A stretch of DNA of 48,712 nt, taken from the NCBI GenBank assembly GCA_012799255.1, contig JAAZLQ010000322.1:1-48712 (forward strand), written 5' to 3'. Source of the DNA: Bacillota bacterium (GTDB lineage Bacteria; Bacillota_G; Limnochordia; DTU010). Below the pieces are notes generated by a model. It was given only the letters and a program-made list of their open reading frames with translations. It ran no database searches and was not told where the DNA came from. A program made the position numbers and the translations under genes. Within the stretch, counting starts at the first letter, position 1; each line of letters begins with the position of its first letter. Of the stretch, positions 7,993 through 15,630 are shown in pieces.

Positions 7993-9318
7993 CTAGCTGA
8001 CTTTTTCCTTGGCACGCTCAGCAGCTAAGCCTGCCTTGCCCTTCTTAATCCAAGTCACCAATGCGCGCTTGGCAGGACAGACATACGAACATAGACTACA
8101 CTCAATGCAATCCATCAGATTAATCTTTTCAGCTGCTTTGTACATCCCCTTATTAGAATACTCTCCTAACAAGTTCGGGGTTAAGCCCATGGGGCAAGCC
8201 TTGACACAGCGTTCGCAACGAATGCATGGGTGATTCTCATCGAAAGCAGCTTCTTCTTGACTAAGAGCAAGAATTCCAGATAGATTCTTAACCACAGGAC
8301 CTAAAAGATCACGAACTTGCGGACCTGTCATGGGCCCACCACCTACAATAACTGCAGGCTCACCAAGTAAACCGCCACAGAAATCCAAGAGGTTTTCAAT
8401 GGGTGTACCGACGCGTACTAGTAAATTTCGAGGGTCTACAACCGAACCTCCACTAATGGTAACCACGCGCTCGTACGAAGGCTTGCCATGCGCTATAGCC
8501 TCATAAATCGCGATGGCTGTATGCACGTTAGTTACCGCACAGCCTACATCATGGGGTAAGCCACCGCTGGGCACTTCTCTATTGACAATTGCTTTAATGA
8601 GCTGTTTTTCAGCCCCTTGTGGGTATACTACTTTAAGTACGGTAACGGACAGTTCATCGTATCCCTTGATCGCTTCTTGAACTTGGGCTATCGCATCAGG
8701 CTTGTTTGCTTCAATACCAACTATGCCTCGCTTAGCTCCTGTGGCTTTCATAAAAGCCAATAAACCTTGTACCATTTCCGGTGCCCGCTCTACCATGAGA
8801 CGATGATCACAAGTGAGATAAGGCTCACACTCGGCACCATTAATCAAGACTGTATCTACAGGTTTGGGAGGATTAAGCTTGATATGAGTGGGAAAACCAG
8901 CGCCCCCCATGCCAACCACGCCTGCTTTTTTCACCGCTTGGCGAATAGCTTCTGCGGAGAGCTTTTGGAGATCAGTCGACTTCTCTCCTGCAACCGCCTC
9001 GTCCTTACCATCGTTTTTGATCACTACTGATAAAACCTTATCACCGGTAAGCAACGGCCGCTCTTCCACGGCAATTACTTCACCAGAGACGCTAGAATGA
9101 ATGGTGGCAGAAACAAACTGCTTGGACTCACCAATTACCTGCCCCATCTTTACTTTGTCACCTACAGCCACCACTGGCTCGCAGGGAGCACCAATGTGCT
9201 GCCTCAAAGGAATCACCACGATGGATGGTGCAGGCAAAACCTCTATTGCCTTCCCTTGTGTGGCCGCCTTACCGTGAGGTATGTCTCCTCCTCCGCGAGG
9301 AAATGTTCTTTGTATCAA
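7993..9318 (-). CDS. rnfC: RnfC, cytoplasmic NADH/ferredoxin-side subunit
   Basis: This is a 441-residue peripheral subunit of the Rnf complex. The N-terminal RnfC barrel-like region is followed by the glycine-rich nucleotide/FMN fold related to the 51-kDa subunit of complex I (GVVGMGGAGFPTHIK), an SLBB-like region, and two [4Fe-4S] motifs (Cys365, 368, 371, 375 and Cys404, 407, 410, 414). The paired ferredoxin motifs separate it from NqrA, which has none. The start is TTG 9318 with AAAGGGTGAG upstream. It is the first gene of the operon, 11 bases ahead of the rnfD-rnfG fusion. Unlike the other subunits it looks fully conventional. Confidence 0.95.
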   Translation of the reverse strand: MIQRTFPRGGGDIPHGKAATQGKAIEVLPAPSIVVIPLRQHIGAPCEPVVAVGDKVKMGQVIGESKQFVSATIHSSVSGEVIAVEERPLLTGDKVLSVVIKNDGKDEAVAGEKSTDLQKLSAEAIRQAVKKAGVVGMGGAGFPTHIKLNPPKPVDTVLINGAECEPYLTCDHRLMVERAPEMVQGLLAFMKATGAKRGIVGIEANKPDAIAQVQEAIKGYDELSVTVLKVVYPQGAEKQLIKAIVNREVPSGGLPHDVGCAVTNVHTAIAIYEAIAHGKPSYERVVTISGGSVVDPRNLLVRVGTPIENLLDFCGGLLGEPAVIVGGGPMTGPQVRDLLGPVVKNLSGILALSQEEAAFDENHPCIRCERCVKACPMGLTPNLLGEYSNKGMYKAAEKINLMDCIECSLCSYVCPAKRALVTWIKKGKAGLAAERAKEKVS

Positions 9319-9530
9319 GATGGCTCACCCTTTCATCATCAACATAATAGCTAGAGAAACTAATCACGAACTCCAAGCTTATATTCCACTAGTTCGCATG
9401 GATTCCTTCTCACGAATAATAAGTAACAAACCGAAAGGTAGTTGGAAAAAAGAAAACAAAATGCCAAAACCTATCATGTCTAAAACAGAACATTCTAGGA
9501 TAATCTACAAACAGAAAGGGAGGAGAACTA
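9319..9530. other. Divergent intergenic region between rnfC and the spore protein gene
   Basis: These 212 bases must hold the rnf promoter on the minus strand and a sporulation promoter on the plus strand. The stretch 9437-9469 is A-rich. I found no convincing vegetative -35/-10 pair for rnfC. On the plus strand only the sigma-G-like -10 described separately stands out. Confidence 0.5.
9491..9497 (+). promoter_or_regulatory. Possible sigma-G -10 element for the spore protein gene
   Basis: CATTCTA matches the sigma-G -10 consensus CATWMTA exactly and lies 33 bases before the start codon, which suits a short leader. A clear -35 at the right distance is not visible. Forespore expression is expected for this gene family. 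Confidence 0.4.
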
Positions 9531-9803
9531 ATGGCCCAAGGTAGTAGCAGTAGCAACATTAAAGTGATTCCTCAGGCATTTCAAGCACTCAACCAATTCA
9601 AGTATGAGGTGGCGAATGAACTAGGAATCAACCCAGAGTATAAAACCGGTTATTGGGGAAACATCTCCTCACGGGAATGTGGCGCCGTAGGCGGACATAT
9701 GGTGAGGCGCATGATTGCCCTAGCAGAACAAGAACTGGCAAAGGGACAGTCCTTCCCCAATCCCCCCCGAACTCAGAACACATTTGGTTCTTACCAGCAA
9801 TAG
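9531..9803 (+). CDS. Alpha/beta-type small acid-soluble spore protein
   Basis: This 90-residue protein coats and protects DNA in the dormant spore and is broken down at germination. Two family blocks are clear: FKYEVANELGI, which contains the site where the germination protease Gpr cuts, and GYWGNISSRECGAVGGHMVRRMI, the second DNA-binding helix. A cysteine stands in SSREC where Asn or Gln is usual, and cysteine is rare in this family. GGGAGGAG lies five bases before ATG. The gene stands alone, divergent from rnfC and ended by a strong hairpin. It is direct evidence that the host makes endospores. Confidence 0.93.
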   Translation: MAQGSSSSNIKVIPQAFQALNQFKYEVANELGINPEYKTGYWGNISSRECGAVGGHMVRRMIALAEQELAKGQSFPNPPRTQNTFGSYQQ

Positions 9804-9810
9804 GCAAGAA

Positions 9811-9840
9811 AGAAGCACCCTAGTGGTGCTTCTTATCTTT
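9811..9840. terminator. Bidirectional terminator between the spore protein gene and the methyltransferase gene
   Basis: AGAAGCACC (9811-9819) pairs with GGTGCTTCT (9825-9833). T-rich sequence follows on the plus strand and TTCTTTCTT follows on the minus strand. The last bases of the methyltransferase gene lie inside the stem. Confidence 0.8.
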
Positions 9841-10585
9841 CTCTCTGCAATACAAATTGCCATCTCTCTGTATTCTCGCTATAGGATTCCATCGTCAAAA
9901 AGTCATAACATCCCCGGACTACAAAGCCTGTTTCCGGGGCTAAAACCTGGATCTGCTCGGGTATCCAAAGCTTTTGCCGATGCTGTTCTGTCTTTCTTTC
10001 GTAGGTTTTCCCTTCAATCTGCACAAAAAAGGTCAAATCCATGGTCACAATCCCCTTTTCAGGATCATAGCTGTTATCCCAAAAATAACTAAAGTCGTTC
10101 TGCAAGTCAGCGTAGGATTGATTCCCATAAATCTCAGACAGTTTATGGGCAGAGTTTAGGTCAAATAACCACAATCCACCAGGAACTAGTAGTTTATGGA
10201 CCGCTTGAAAAGCTTGTCTTAGCTCGGATTCCAACGTCAAGTAATTCAGGACATCACAACCGCTAATAGCAGTGTCAAATACTTGTCCCGGCAAACTGAA
10301 GGTGCGCAAATCCGCAACAAAGAACGGAACTTCAAGTCCAACCTCTAGAGCCTTGTCCTGGGCCACAGTAACCATTTCGGGTGAAAGATCAACGCCAGTA
10401 AGCTGATAACCTCGCTTAGCCAAAGGGAGGGTTAGGTTTCCTGTACCACAACCAAGGTCAATAATATTCAGAGGCACATGCCCATGACGGTCGTTGAGAG
10501 CTAAAAGATAGCTCACCCACTCGTCATAGTCCACCTCCATAGACAGGTCATAAAACCTAGCCAAAGTGGAGTAGGCTTCACTCAT
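9833..10585 (-). CDS. Class I SAM-dependent methyltransferase
   Basis: This 250-residue methyltransferase has an N-terminal helix (YSTLARFYDLSM), the SAM-binding motif I IIDLGCGTGNLTLPLA, an acidic motif GVDLSPEM, and a later ISGCDVLNYL segment. The substrate cannot be read from the sequence. A gene of this type often follows rsfS in Firmicutes. Here it overlaps the rsfS end by eight bases and ends the obg-nadD-rsfS operon. A link to ribosome assembly is only a guess from position. Confidence 0.85.
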   Translation of the reverse strand: MSEAYSTLARFYDLSMEVDYDEWVSYLLALNDRHGHVPLNIIDLGCGTGNLTLPLAKRGYQLTGVDLSPEMVTVAQDKALEVGLEVPFFVADLRTFSLPGQVFDTAISGCDVLNYLTLESELRQAFQAVHKLLVPGGLWLFDLNSAHKLSEIYGNQSYADLQNDFSYFWDNSYDPEKGIVTMDLTFFVQIEGKTYERKTEQHRQKLWIPEQIQVLAPETGFVVRGCYDFLTMESYSENTERWQFVLQRER

Positions 10586-10931
10586 GCCAGGCTACTCGCT
10601 GGGCATCCGCCCACAGTTTTTCGAGATCGTAGTAGTGACGGTCTTCTTCTAAAAACACGTGGACAACAACGTTTCCATAGTCAAGAAGTACCCAACTATT
10701 GTCTCCCCGTCCCTCGTGGCGTAATAGGGCAATCCCTTCATCTTCTAAAGTCTGGGTAATAGCATTTACGATGGCACGAATTTGGACATGTGTAGATGCA
10801 CTGCAAATGACAAAATACTCTGTATCCACCATCACTTCAGGCATTTTTAGCACCTGTATATTGTCGGCTTTCTTATCATCTGCAGCTTGAGCAGCAACCT
10901 TGGCTATCCTTGCGGCGCTGTTCTCCTTCAA
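10578..10931 (-). CDS. rsfS: Ribosomal silencing factor RsfS
   Basis: This 117-residue member of the RsfS/Iojap family binds L14 on the large subunit and blocks subunit joining, reducing translation in stationary phase or starvation. Typical segments are DTEYFVICSASTHVQIRAI, HEGRGDNSWVLLDYGNVVVHVF and YYDLEKLWADA. It starts with TTG 10931 behind AAGGAG, overlapping the stop of the LCP gene. YqeK, which often sits nearby in this operon, is absent. Confidence 0.93.
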   Translation of the reverse strand: MKENSAARIAKVAAQAADDKKADNIQVLKMPEVMVDTEYFVICSASTHVQIRAIVNAITQTLEDEGIALLRHEGRGDNSWVLLDYGNVVVHVFLEEDRHYYDLEKLWADAQRVAWHE

Positions 10932-12184
10932 ATTCCCACACTCCTTTCAGACTTAAGTGTAAAGTCTTTACCAATTATTACAGTTACTTCTTCAATACCC
11001 TCATCCACTTCCTGAATTGACGCTCCTAAAAACTCTGCCAGTGGTTTCACGCGTTCGCTATCTCCTGGCGTAGCAACAACTTGCGTTGTCTGGAAATTGA
11101 AATGCTCTGCGTTACCGTGAGAAACGACGTTATAGCCATAGCTCCTTAATAGTTCTGCCACTTCTTGCGCTATTCCAGAACGGCCACTTCCGTTAAGGAC
11201 CATTACGCGCAGTGGCTCTGGCTTACCTAGAATAACACTCTCAATAATGGGACCCGCCTTGCGATCGTTCACGATCCAATACCAGGCATCATTTATCACT
11301 TGACTATTACCAGGAAGTACAGATGTCTTCATCTTATCAACAGAAAACTTGGAAGCATTTAGGGCTAAGTTAAACACTGTTTCCCAGGGTAGGTTAGTAT
11401 CTACAATCTTAAACGTTTGGGTAACCAGCTGGGGTAGTTTGGTCAAGGAAGCGGAACTTAGCACCTTAGATATCAGTGCCTCAACGAACTGGCGTTGCCG
11501 CTCTACCCTACCGTCATATTGATCATTAAAGGGATCCACCAAAGACACGTCACCCAAACGATCACGAAAACGCACAAACTGAAGTGCCCTTTCCCCATCT
11601 AGGACCTGTAAACCTGGGCTAATATCAATATAGAGACCTTGGGCATTATCAACGTAGTGCATCCTCCGGGGCACATTGATCTCCACCCCGCCTAACAGAT
11701 CCACCATTTCTTGAAACCCTTGGAAATCAGTATGCACGTAGTAACGCACAGGAGCACCCACTAATTGAGTCACTGCCTCCATAATCATTGTGGGCCCTCC
11801 ATGGGCATAAACCGAGTTAATACGCTCCCACCGCTGTCGCGATGGAACCCAAACCCTAGTATCCCTAGGTATGGAGAGAACTCCCGCATCACCGGTTTTA
11901 GTATCTAGCGATAATAGCATAATAGTGTCAGCCCGCGAGCTTGCCTCAGCCTTTTCATCAGTTCCTAAGAACAGTACCAAGAGTCTTTCTTCTTTGGCAG
12001 CTGGACCGGTAGTCTGTTTGACACCCTTGTGGTAAGTGTAACGTGCGGAAATGATCATTAGTATAATTGCGATGATAAAACAAATGGAATAAATGATAGC
12101 TTGTCTACGGCGATACCGACGTTTCCACGCCCGCCGCTCTTCTAGTTCTGCTTTCCGTCTTAGGACTTCCTCTTCTGAAAGCAT
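10928..12184 (-). CDS. LytR-CpsA-Psr (LCP) family cell-wall polymer ligase
   Basis: This 418-residue protein has a short cytoplasmic basic N-terminus, one membrane segment (about residues 28-46), an outside LCP domain (LFLGTDEKAEASSRADTIMLLSLD through SIPRDTRVW and GPTMIMEAV, with DGERALQFVRFRD), and a C-terminal LytR_C domain (LRVMVLNGSGRSGIAQEVAELLRSYGYNV). LCP enzymes move teichoic-acid-like or other glycopolymers from lipid carriers to peptidoglycan. It lies between nadD and rsfS, a placement common in Clostridia. The start ATG 12184 follows a strong GGGGGG-rich site. The attached polymer is not known. Confidence 0.92.
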   Translation of the reverse strand: MLSEEEVLRRKAELEERRAWKRRYRRRQAIIYSICFIIAIILMIISARYTYHKGVKQTTGPAAKEERLLVLFLGTDEKAEASSRADTIMLLSLDTKTGDAGVLSIPRDTRVWVPSRQRWERINSVYAHGGPTMIMEAVTQLVGAPVRYYVHTDFQGFQEMVDLLGGVEINVPRRMHYVDNAQGLYIDISPGLQVLDGERALQFVRFRDRLGDVSLVDPFNDQYDGRVERQRQFVEALISKVLSSASLTKLPQLVTQTFKIVDTNLPWETVFNLALNASKFSVDKMKTSVLPGNSQVINDAWYWIVNDRKAGPIIESVILGKPEPLRVMVLNGSGRSGIAQEVAELLRSYGYNVVSHGNAEHFNFQTTQVVATPGDSERVKPLAEFLGASIQEVDEGIEEVTVIIGKDFTLKSERSVGI

Positions 12185-12244
12185 AGTTTCCCCCCCTCTC
12201 TATGTACAGTGTTTCGCACACATCCTGGCGAATTAGGGTACTGG

Positions 12245-12901
12245 CTACACATAAAGACCCTGACGGAGAATATAGTGTTCCACTGATTCTGGAACAAGGT
12301 AGCGAATTGAGCAGCCTGAATGCACCCGTTCCCTGATATCAGTGGAAGAAATGGCCATGGCAGGCACTTGTAACACATGAAAACGGTCCCGATGCTGCTC
12401 CATCCATTGGCGAGTTGATTGAGGCAGATCCGCTAGGCAAAACCCAGGACGGCTGGCTGCCACAAAGTGAGCGATAGTCAAATATTCATCTGAATCTTTC
12501 CAACTCATGATATCGAAAATTGCATCGGCACCGGTAATGAAGAACAGCTCAGTTTCAGACCCATACTGATCTCTGAGGATACGTAGCGTATCAATGGTGT
12601 AGCTAACCCCCGTGCGGTCAATCTCGAGTCGAGACACCTCGAAATGGGGGTTTGTTAATGTGGCAAGCACCGTCATCATATAGCGATGTTCAGGATCAGT
12701 CACTTTATCCATTTTTTTGTGGGGAGGTCTTCCCGAAGGTAAAAACAACACTTGATCCAAGCCGAAGGCAGAGCGAGCTCCCTCAGCTGTGACTAAGTGC
12801 CCATAATGAATTGGATCGAAGGTTCCGCCCATGATACCGAGACGATACACTCCCACTTCTTTCCGTGGTAATCGCTGTTCCTCCATGGTCTGACAAGTCA
12901 T
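12245..12901 (-). CDS. nadD: Nicotinate-nucleotide adenylyltransferase
   Basis: This 218-residue enzyme joins nicotinate mononucleotide and ATP to give deamido-NAD in NAD synthesis. Nucleotidyltransferase motifs are present: GGTFDPIHYGHL near the N-terminus, PSGRPPHKK, and the C-terminal ISSTDIRERV. The first 18 residues before YRLGIMGG are longer than usual, but AAAGGAG lies seven bases before ATG 12901 and supports that start. It follows yhbY by 12 bases. Confidence 0.95.
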   Translation of the reverse strand: MTCQTMEEQRLPRKEVGVYRLGIMGGTFDPIHYGHLVTAEGARSAFGLDQVLFLPSGRPPHKKMDKVTDPEHRYMMTVLATLTNPHFEVSRLEIDRTGVSYTIDTLRILRDQYGSETELFFITGADAIFDIMSWKDSDEYLTIAHFVAASRPGFCLADLPQSTRQWMEQHRDRFHVLQVPAMAISSTDIRERVHSGCSIRYLVPESVEHYILRQGLYV

Positions 12902-12913
12902 CTTTGTACTCCT

Positions 12914-13216
12914 TTAGGGTAACTGAATTTGTGGTTTCTCCATAGCTTCGCGATAAAGCAAAAAGCTCTTCCCAATCTTTTGCACCACATCACAATCCAA
13001 AGCCTCAGCAATCTCGTCTGCCAAATCTGCCGGATCTTCCAAGCAACTTTTCAGTACCTTCACTTTTATTAACTCCCGCGCTTCCAAAACTGCATCTAGC
13101 TGGGTGATGATCTCCTCTGAGAGCCCACCCTTGCCAATTTGGAAAACCGGGTCTAACTCATTTCCTAAACCTCTTAAATATGCCCTCTGCTTACTTGTTA
13201 GCATAGAAACCCTCAT
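12914..13216 (-). CDS. yhbY: YhbY-type CRM-domain RNA-binding protein
   Basis: This 100-residue single CRM-domain protein is associated with the large ribosomal subunit in other bacteria. LTSKQRAYLRGLGNELDPVFQIGKGGL and DVVQKIGKSFLLYR are typical. Two starts are possible: ATG 13216, overlapping the obg stop as ATGA, or ATG 13204 with GAGGG five bases upstream and the more usual MLTSKQR beginning. It belongs to the obg-nadD operon. Confidence 0.93.
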   Translation of the reverse strand: MRVSMLTSKQRAYLRGLGNELDPVFQIGKGGLSEEIITQLDAVLEARELIKVKVLKSCLEDPADLADEIAEALDCDVVQKIGKSFLLYREAMEKPQIQLP

Positions 13217-14496
13217 TCCATATACTCAAATTCTAATTCTCCAACCCTAACGGTAGCTCCTTCTGGAACATTCATTTCTGCCAGGGCTTTATACAAGCCA
13301 ATTTTTTCAAATAGATTCTGTAAATAGCTAATCGTCTCTGGGTTATTCAAATCAAGACGACGCAGTAGGCGATCTAACCCTGCACCTTCCACGACGTACT
13401 CCTCATTATCGCGCAAGATAGTGAATTCATCAACCGGAGTGACTTCTTCTTTGGGTAAAACCAATTGTTCCACCGGCTCAACAACTGGATCAGCCTTCTT
13501 CATTTCTTGAACTAATTGGCCCACCCTACGCATTAGACTATCCGTTCCCTGACTGGTAGCGGCGGAAATGACAAACAACTCCTGGCCCTGCTGTTCTGCA
13601 AGCTTTTCAAGGCGCGGTAGGTTAACTTGTGCTTCAGGCAAATCCGCCTTATTTGCCACCGAGATTTGGGGGCATTCCGCCAACTCTTCGCTGTATGAAC
13701 GTAGCTCAGCATTGATTTTGGCATAATCGTCCACCGGATCCCTACCGTCTACCCCGGCCGCATCCACCAGGTGTAGGATTAGGCGTGTCCGCTCAATATG
13801 CCTCAAAAACTCAACTCCCAAACCAACACCTTCATGGGCACCTTCAATTAACCCAGGAATGTCTGCCAATACAAACGAGTTCCCTGGTTCTAAGGAAACC
13901 ACTCCTAAATTAGGGGTGAGCGTCGTAAAATGATAGTTGGCAATTTTGGGACGTGCCGCAGACACCACAGAAAGCAACGTGGACTTACCCACGTTAGGAT
14001 ACCCAACCAACCCCACATCGGCTAAGAGCTTGAGCTCCAGCTGTACCCACAACTCTCGCCCAGGCTCTCCCCGTTCTGCGAAGGATGGTGCCTGCCGAGT
14101 AGCAGTAGTGAAGCGAGTGTTCCCCCTTCCTCCCCGCCCACCTGGGAGAATCAAAACTCTGCTCTTTGGAACGGTAAGATCCAGAAGTACCTCCCCAGTT
14201 TCCGCATCTTTCACTAAAGTGCCTGGGGGTACCTTTATTTCTAAGTCCTCGCCATCCTTGCCAGCCATATTTTTAGACTGTCCTGCCTGACCGGAGGGGG
14301 CCACAAACTTTCTGCGATAACGGAAGTCCATTAAGGTAGACAAACCCTCATCCACAACAAAATAAATGCTTCCGCCGCGGCCACCATCGCCACCTGCTGG
14401 ACCGCCCGCGGGAATATACTTTTCACGTCTAAATCTTACTACGCCATCTCCGCCGTCACCGGCCTTTAAGTAAATGCGGGCTTGATCGATAAACAT
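13213..14496 (-). CDS. obg: GTPase Obg (ObgE/CgtA)
   Basis: This 427-residue GTPase acts in 50S assembly and in stress and sporulation control. It has three domains: a glycine-rich Obg fold (DQARIYLKAGDGGDGVVRFRR), a G domain with the P-loop VGYPNVGKST, DIPGL and NKAD, and the C-terminal OCT domain (VEGAGLDRLLRRLDL to the end). ATG 14496 is chosen over an upstream codon because GGGAGG lies seven bases before it and MFIDQA is the normal N-terminus. In Bacillus it also follows rplU-rpmA, with spo0B between. No spo0B is found here. Confidence 0.96.
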   Translation of the reverse strand: MFIDQARIYLKAGDGGDGVVRFRREKYIPAGGPAGGDGGRGGSIYFVVDEGLSTLMDFRYRRKFVAPSGQAGQSKNMAGKDGEDLEIKVPPGTLVKDAETGEVLLDLTVPKSRVLILPGGRGGRGNTRFTTATRQAPSFAERGEPGRELWVQLELKLLADVGLVGYPNVGKSTLLSVVSAARPKIANYHFTTLTPNLGVVSLEPGNSFVLADIPGLIEGAHEGVGLGVEFLRHIERTRLILHLVDAAGVDGRDPVDDYAKINAELRSYSEELAECPQISVANKADLPEAQVNLPRLEKLAEQQGQELFVISAATSQGTDSLMRRVGQLVQEMKKADPVVEPVEQLVLPKEEVTPVDEFTILRDNEEYVVEGAGLDRLLRRLDLNNPETISYLQNLFEKIGLYKALAEMNVPEGATVRVGELEFEYME

Positions 14497-14512
14497 AACC
14501 TGTCCTCCCTTG

Positions 14513-14550
14513 AAAAAAATCCCTTTTGCACCGGAGCACAAAAGGGATTT
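14513..14550 (-). terminator. Terminator between rpmA and obg
   Basis: AAATCCCTTTTG and CAAAAGGGATTT form a 12-bp stem followed on the minus strand by a T-run, directly after the rpmA stop. It ends the ribosomal protein operon or reduces read-through into obg. Confidence 0.9.
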
Positions 14551-14553
14551 CTG

Positions 14554-14841
14554 CTAAGCAAGCGCGGCCTCAGAAACTACGCTAACCGCTTTACCTGTTT
14601 TTCCTCTGCGTTCGAAGGAAACATAACCATCTACTTTGGCAAACAGGGTGTCGTCTTTGCCGAGACCAACGTTAATTCCAGGTTTTACCTTGGTTCCACG
14701 CTGTCTAATAATAATACTACCTGCAGTAACGAACTGTCCATCATGACTCTTTACACCTAGACGTTTTGCTGCAGAATCTCTGCCGTTCTTAGTGCTACCA
14801 CCGCCTTTTTTAGAGGCGAATAATTGCAGATTCATTCTCAC
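14554..14841 (-). CDS. rpmA: 50S ribosomal protein L27 with cleavable N-terminus
   Basis: This is a 95-residue L27. The start [13 protein letters not shown] is the Firmicute form, in which Prp removes the leader after the Phe so that the mature N-terminus can reach the peptidyl-transferase centre. GTG 14841 is favoured because GGAGGTG lies seven bases upstream, while an internal ATG two codons later is possible. It overlaps the end of prp by 32 bases and closes the rplU-prp-rpmA operon. Confidence 0.97.
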   Translation of the reverse strand: MRMNLQLFASKKGGGSTKNGRDSAAKRLGVKSHDGQFVTAGSIIIRQRGTKVKPGINVGLGKDDTLFAKVDGYVSFERRGKTGKAVSVVSEAALA

Positions 14842-15175
14842 GGTAGGGCACCTCCTTCACACTAACATAGTCCCCGTATTCCTCTGCTGTTGCTGTCAAA
14901 CCCACATGCATGACTTTGAGAATCAGCTGGGATTGCTTCCACTGCTCTTCGTTCAGCCCCTGTGGAAGCAGACATACCAACAACCCTTTAGTTTCATCAA
15001 CATGGACCTGGGCATCAATTCCTAGAACTTGACCAATACCTAACACTGCTGTTTGTGTCAAAATGGAAACTGCAGCACAGACAATATCTTCGCCTGAGTC
15101 GGCAAAACCGGTATGTCCTAGGGCTTTAAATCCTTGCCAGCCATGATCCGTTTTATAGAACTCAATCCTAGTCAT
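14810..15175 (-). CDS. prp: Ribosomal-processing cysteine protease Prp
   Basis: This 121-residue protease trims the N-terminal extension of L27. The catalytic pair is visible in [18 protein letters not shown], with His21 and Cys33. It lies between its co-regulated ribosomal genes rplU and rpmA, as in Bacillus and Staphylococcus, and the L27 here carries the matching cleavage site. It follows rplU by two bases. Confidence 0.94.
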   Translation of the reverse strand: MTRIEFYKTDHGWQGFKALGHTGFADSGEDIVCAAVSILTQTAVLGIGQVLGIDAQVHVDETKGLLVCLLPQGLNEEQWKQSQLILKVMHVGLTATAEEYGDYVSVKEVPYRENESAIIRL

Positions 15176-15177
15176 AA

Positions 15178-15489
15178 CTAAGCTGTGATAGATTCAATCA
15201 CTAACTTGGTATATGGTTGCCGGTGACCTTGTTTCTTCTTGTAGTTCTTCTTCGCCTTATACTTGAAAACAATAATCTTCTTTTGCTTTCCTTGTTTTGC
15301 GGCTTTGGCTACTACTTTGGCACCCTCAACATAAGGCTTGCCCACCTGGGTCTTTCCATCTTTGCTCACTAGAAGAACGCGATCCAAAACAACTTCATCG
15401 CCTTCATTTACATCTAGTTTTTCAACATAGATGGCATCACCTTCGGACACGCGATATTGCTTGCCACCAGTTTCGATTACGGCGTACAT
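15178..15489 (-). CDS. rplU: 50S ribosomal protein L21
   Basis: This is a 103-residue large-subunit protein beginning [18 protein letters not shown], the family signature, and ending with the lysine-rich [21 protein letters not shown] 15489 is chosen because AAGGAGGTG lies before it and the product then has normal length. It is the first gene of the rplU-prp-rpmA operon, with its own promoter. Confidence 0.97.
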   Translation of the reverse strand: MYAVIETGGKQYRVSEGDAIYVEKLDVNEGDEVVLDRVLLVSKDGKTQVGKPYVEGAKVVAKAAKQGKQKKIIVFKYKAKKNYKKKQGHRQPYTKLVIESITA

Positions 15490-15600
15490 ATAGTCCACCT
15501 CCTTCTCTAGACTCGCCATTAAGGTACCATATCTGGGTTTTCAACCTTTTCTGAGCGGTTTCGATGCTTGGTTCTGGCGACCCAAACATCTACATCAACC
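15490..15600 (-). promoter_or_regulatory. Leader of the rplU operon, possible L21 autoregulatory element
   Basis: About 100 bases of transcribed leader lie between the promoter and the rplU Shine-Dalgarno site. The leader holds complementary segments such as GGGTCGCCAGAACC and GGTTGAAAACCC. Many Firmicutes carry a structured L21 leader here that is thought to bind a ribosomal protein. I cannot confirm that this sequence fits that family. Confidence 0.4.
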
Positions 15601-15629
15601 ATTCTAACACCAAGGTTCATCCCTGTCAA
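15601..15629 (-). promoter_or_regulatory. Vegetative promoter of rplU-prp-rpmA
   Basis: A perfect -35 TTGACA (15629-15624), a 17-base spacer and the -10 TAGAAT (15606-15601) lie just after the rng stop codon. This is one of the two best sigma-A promoters in the window. Confidence 0.85.
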
Positions 15630-15630
15630 T

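Noticed and set aside
3976..9318. Reading the operon as Na+-pumping Nqr instead of Rnf
   Set aside because: The first subunit has two four-cysteine ferredoxin motifs and the RnfC fold; NqrA lacks them, and no NqrF is present.
12160..12378. 72-residue minus-strand frame overlapping nadD
   Set aside because: It lies inside nadD in another frame and has no family likeness or ribosome-binding site.
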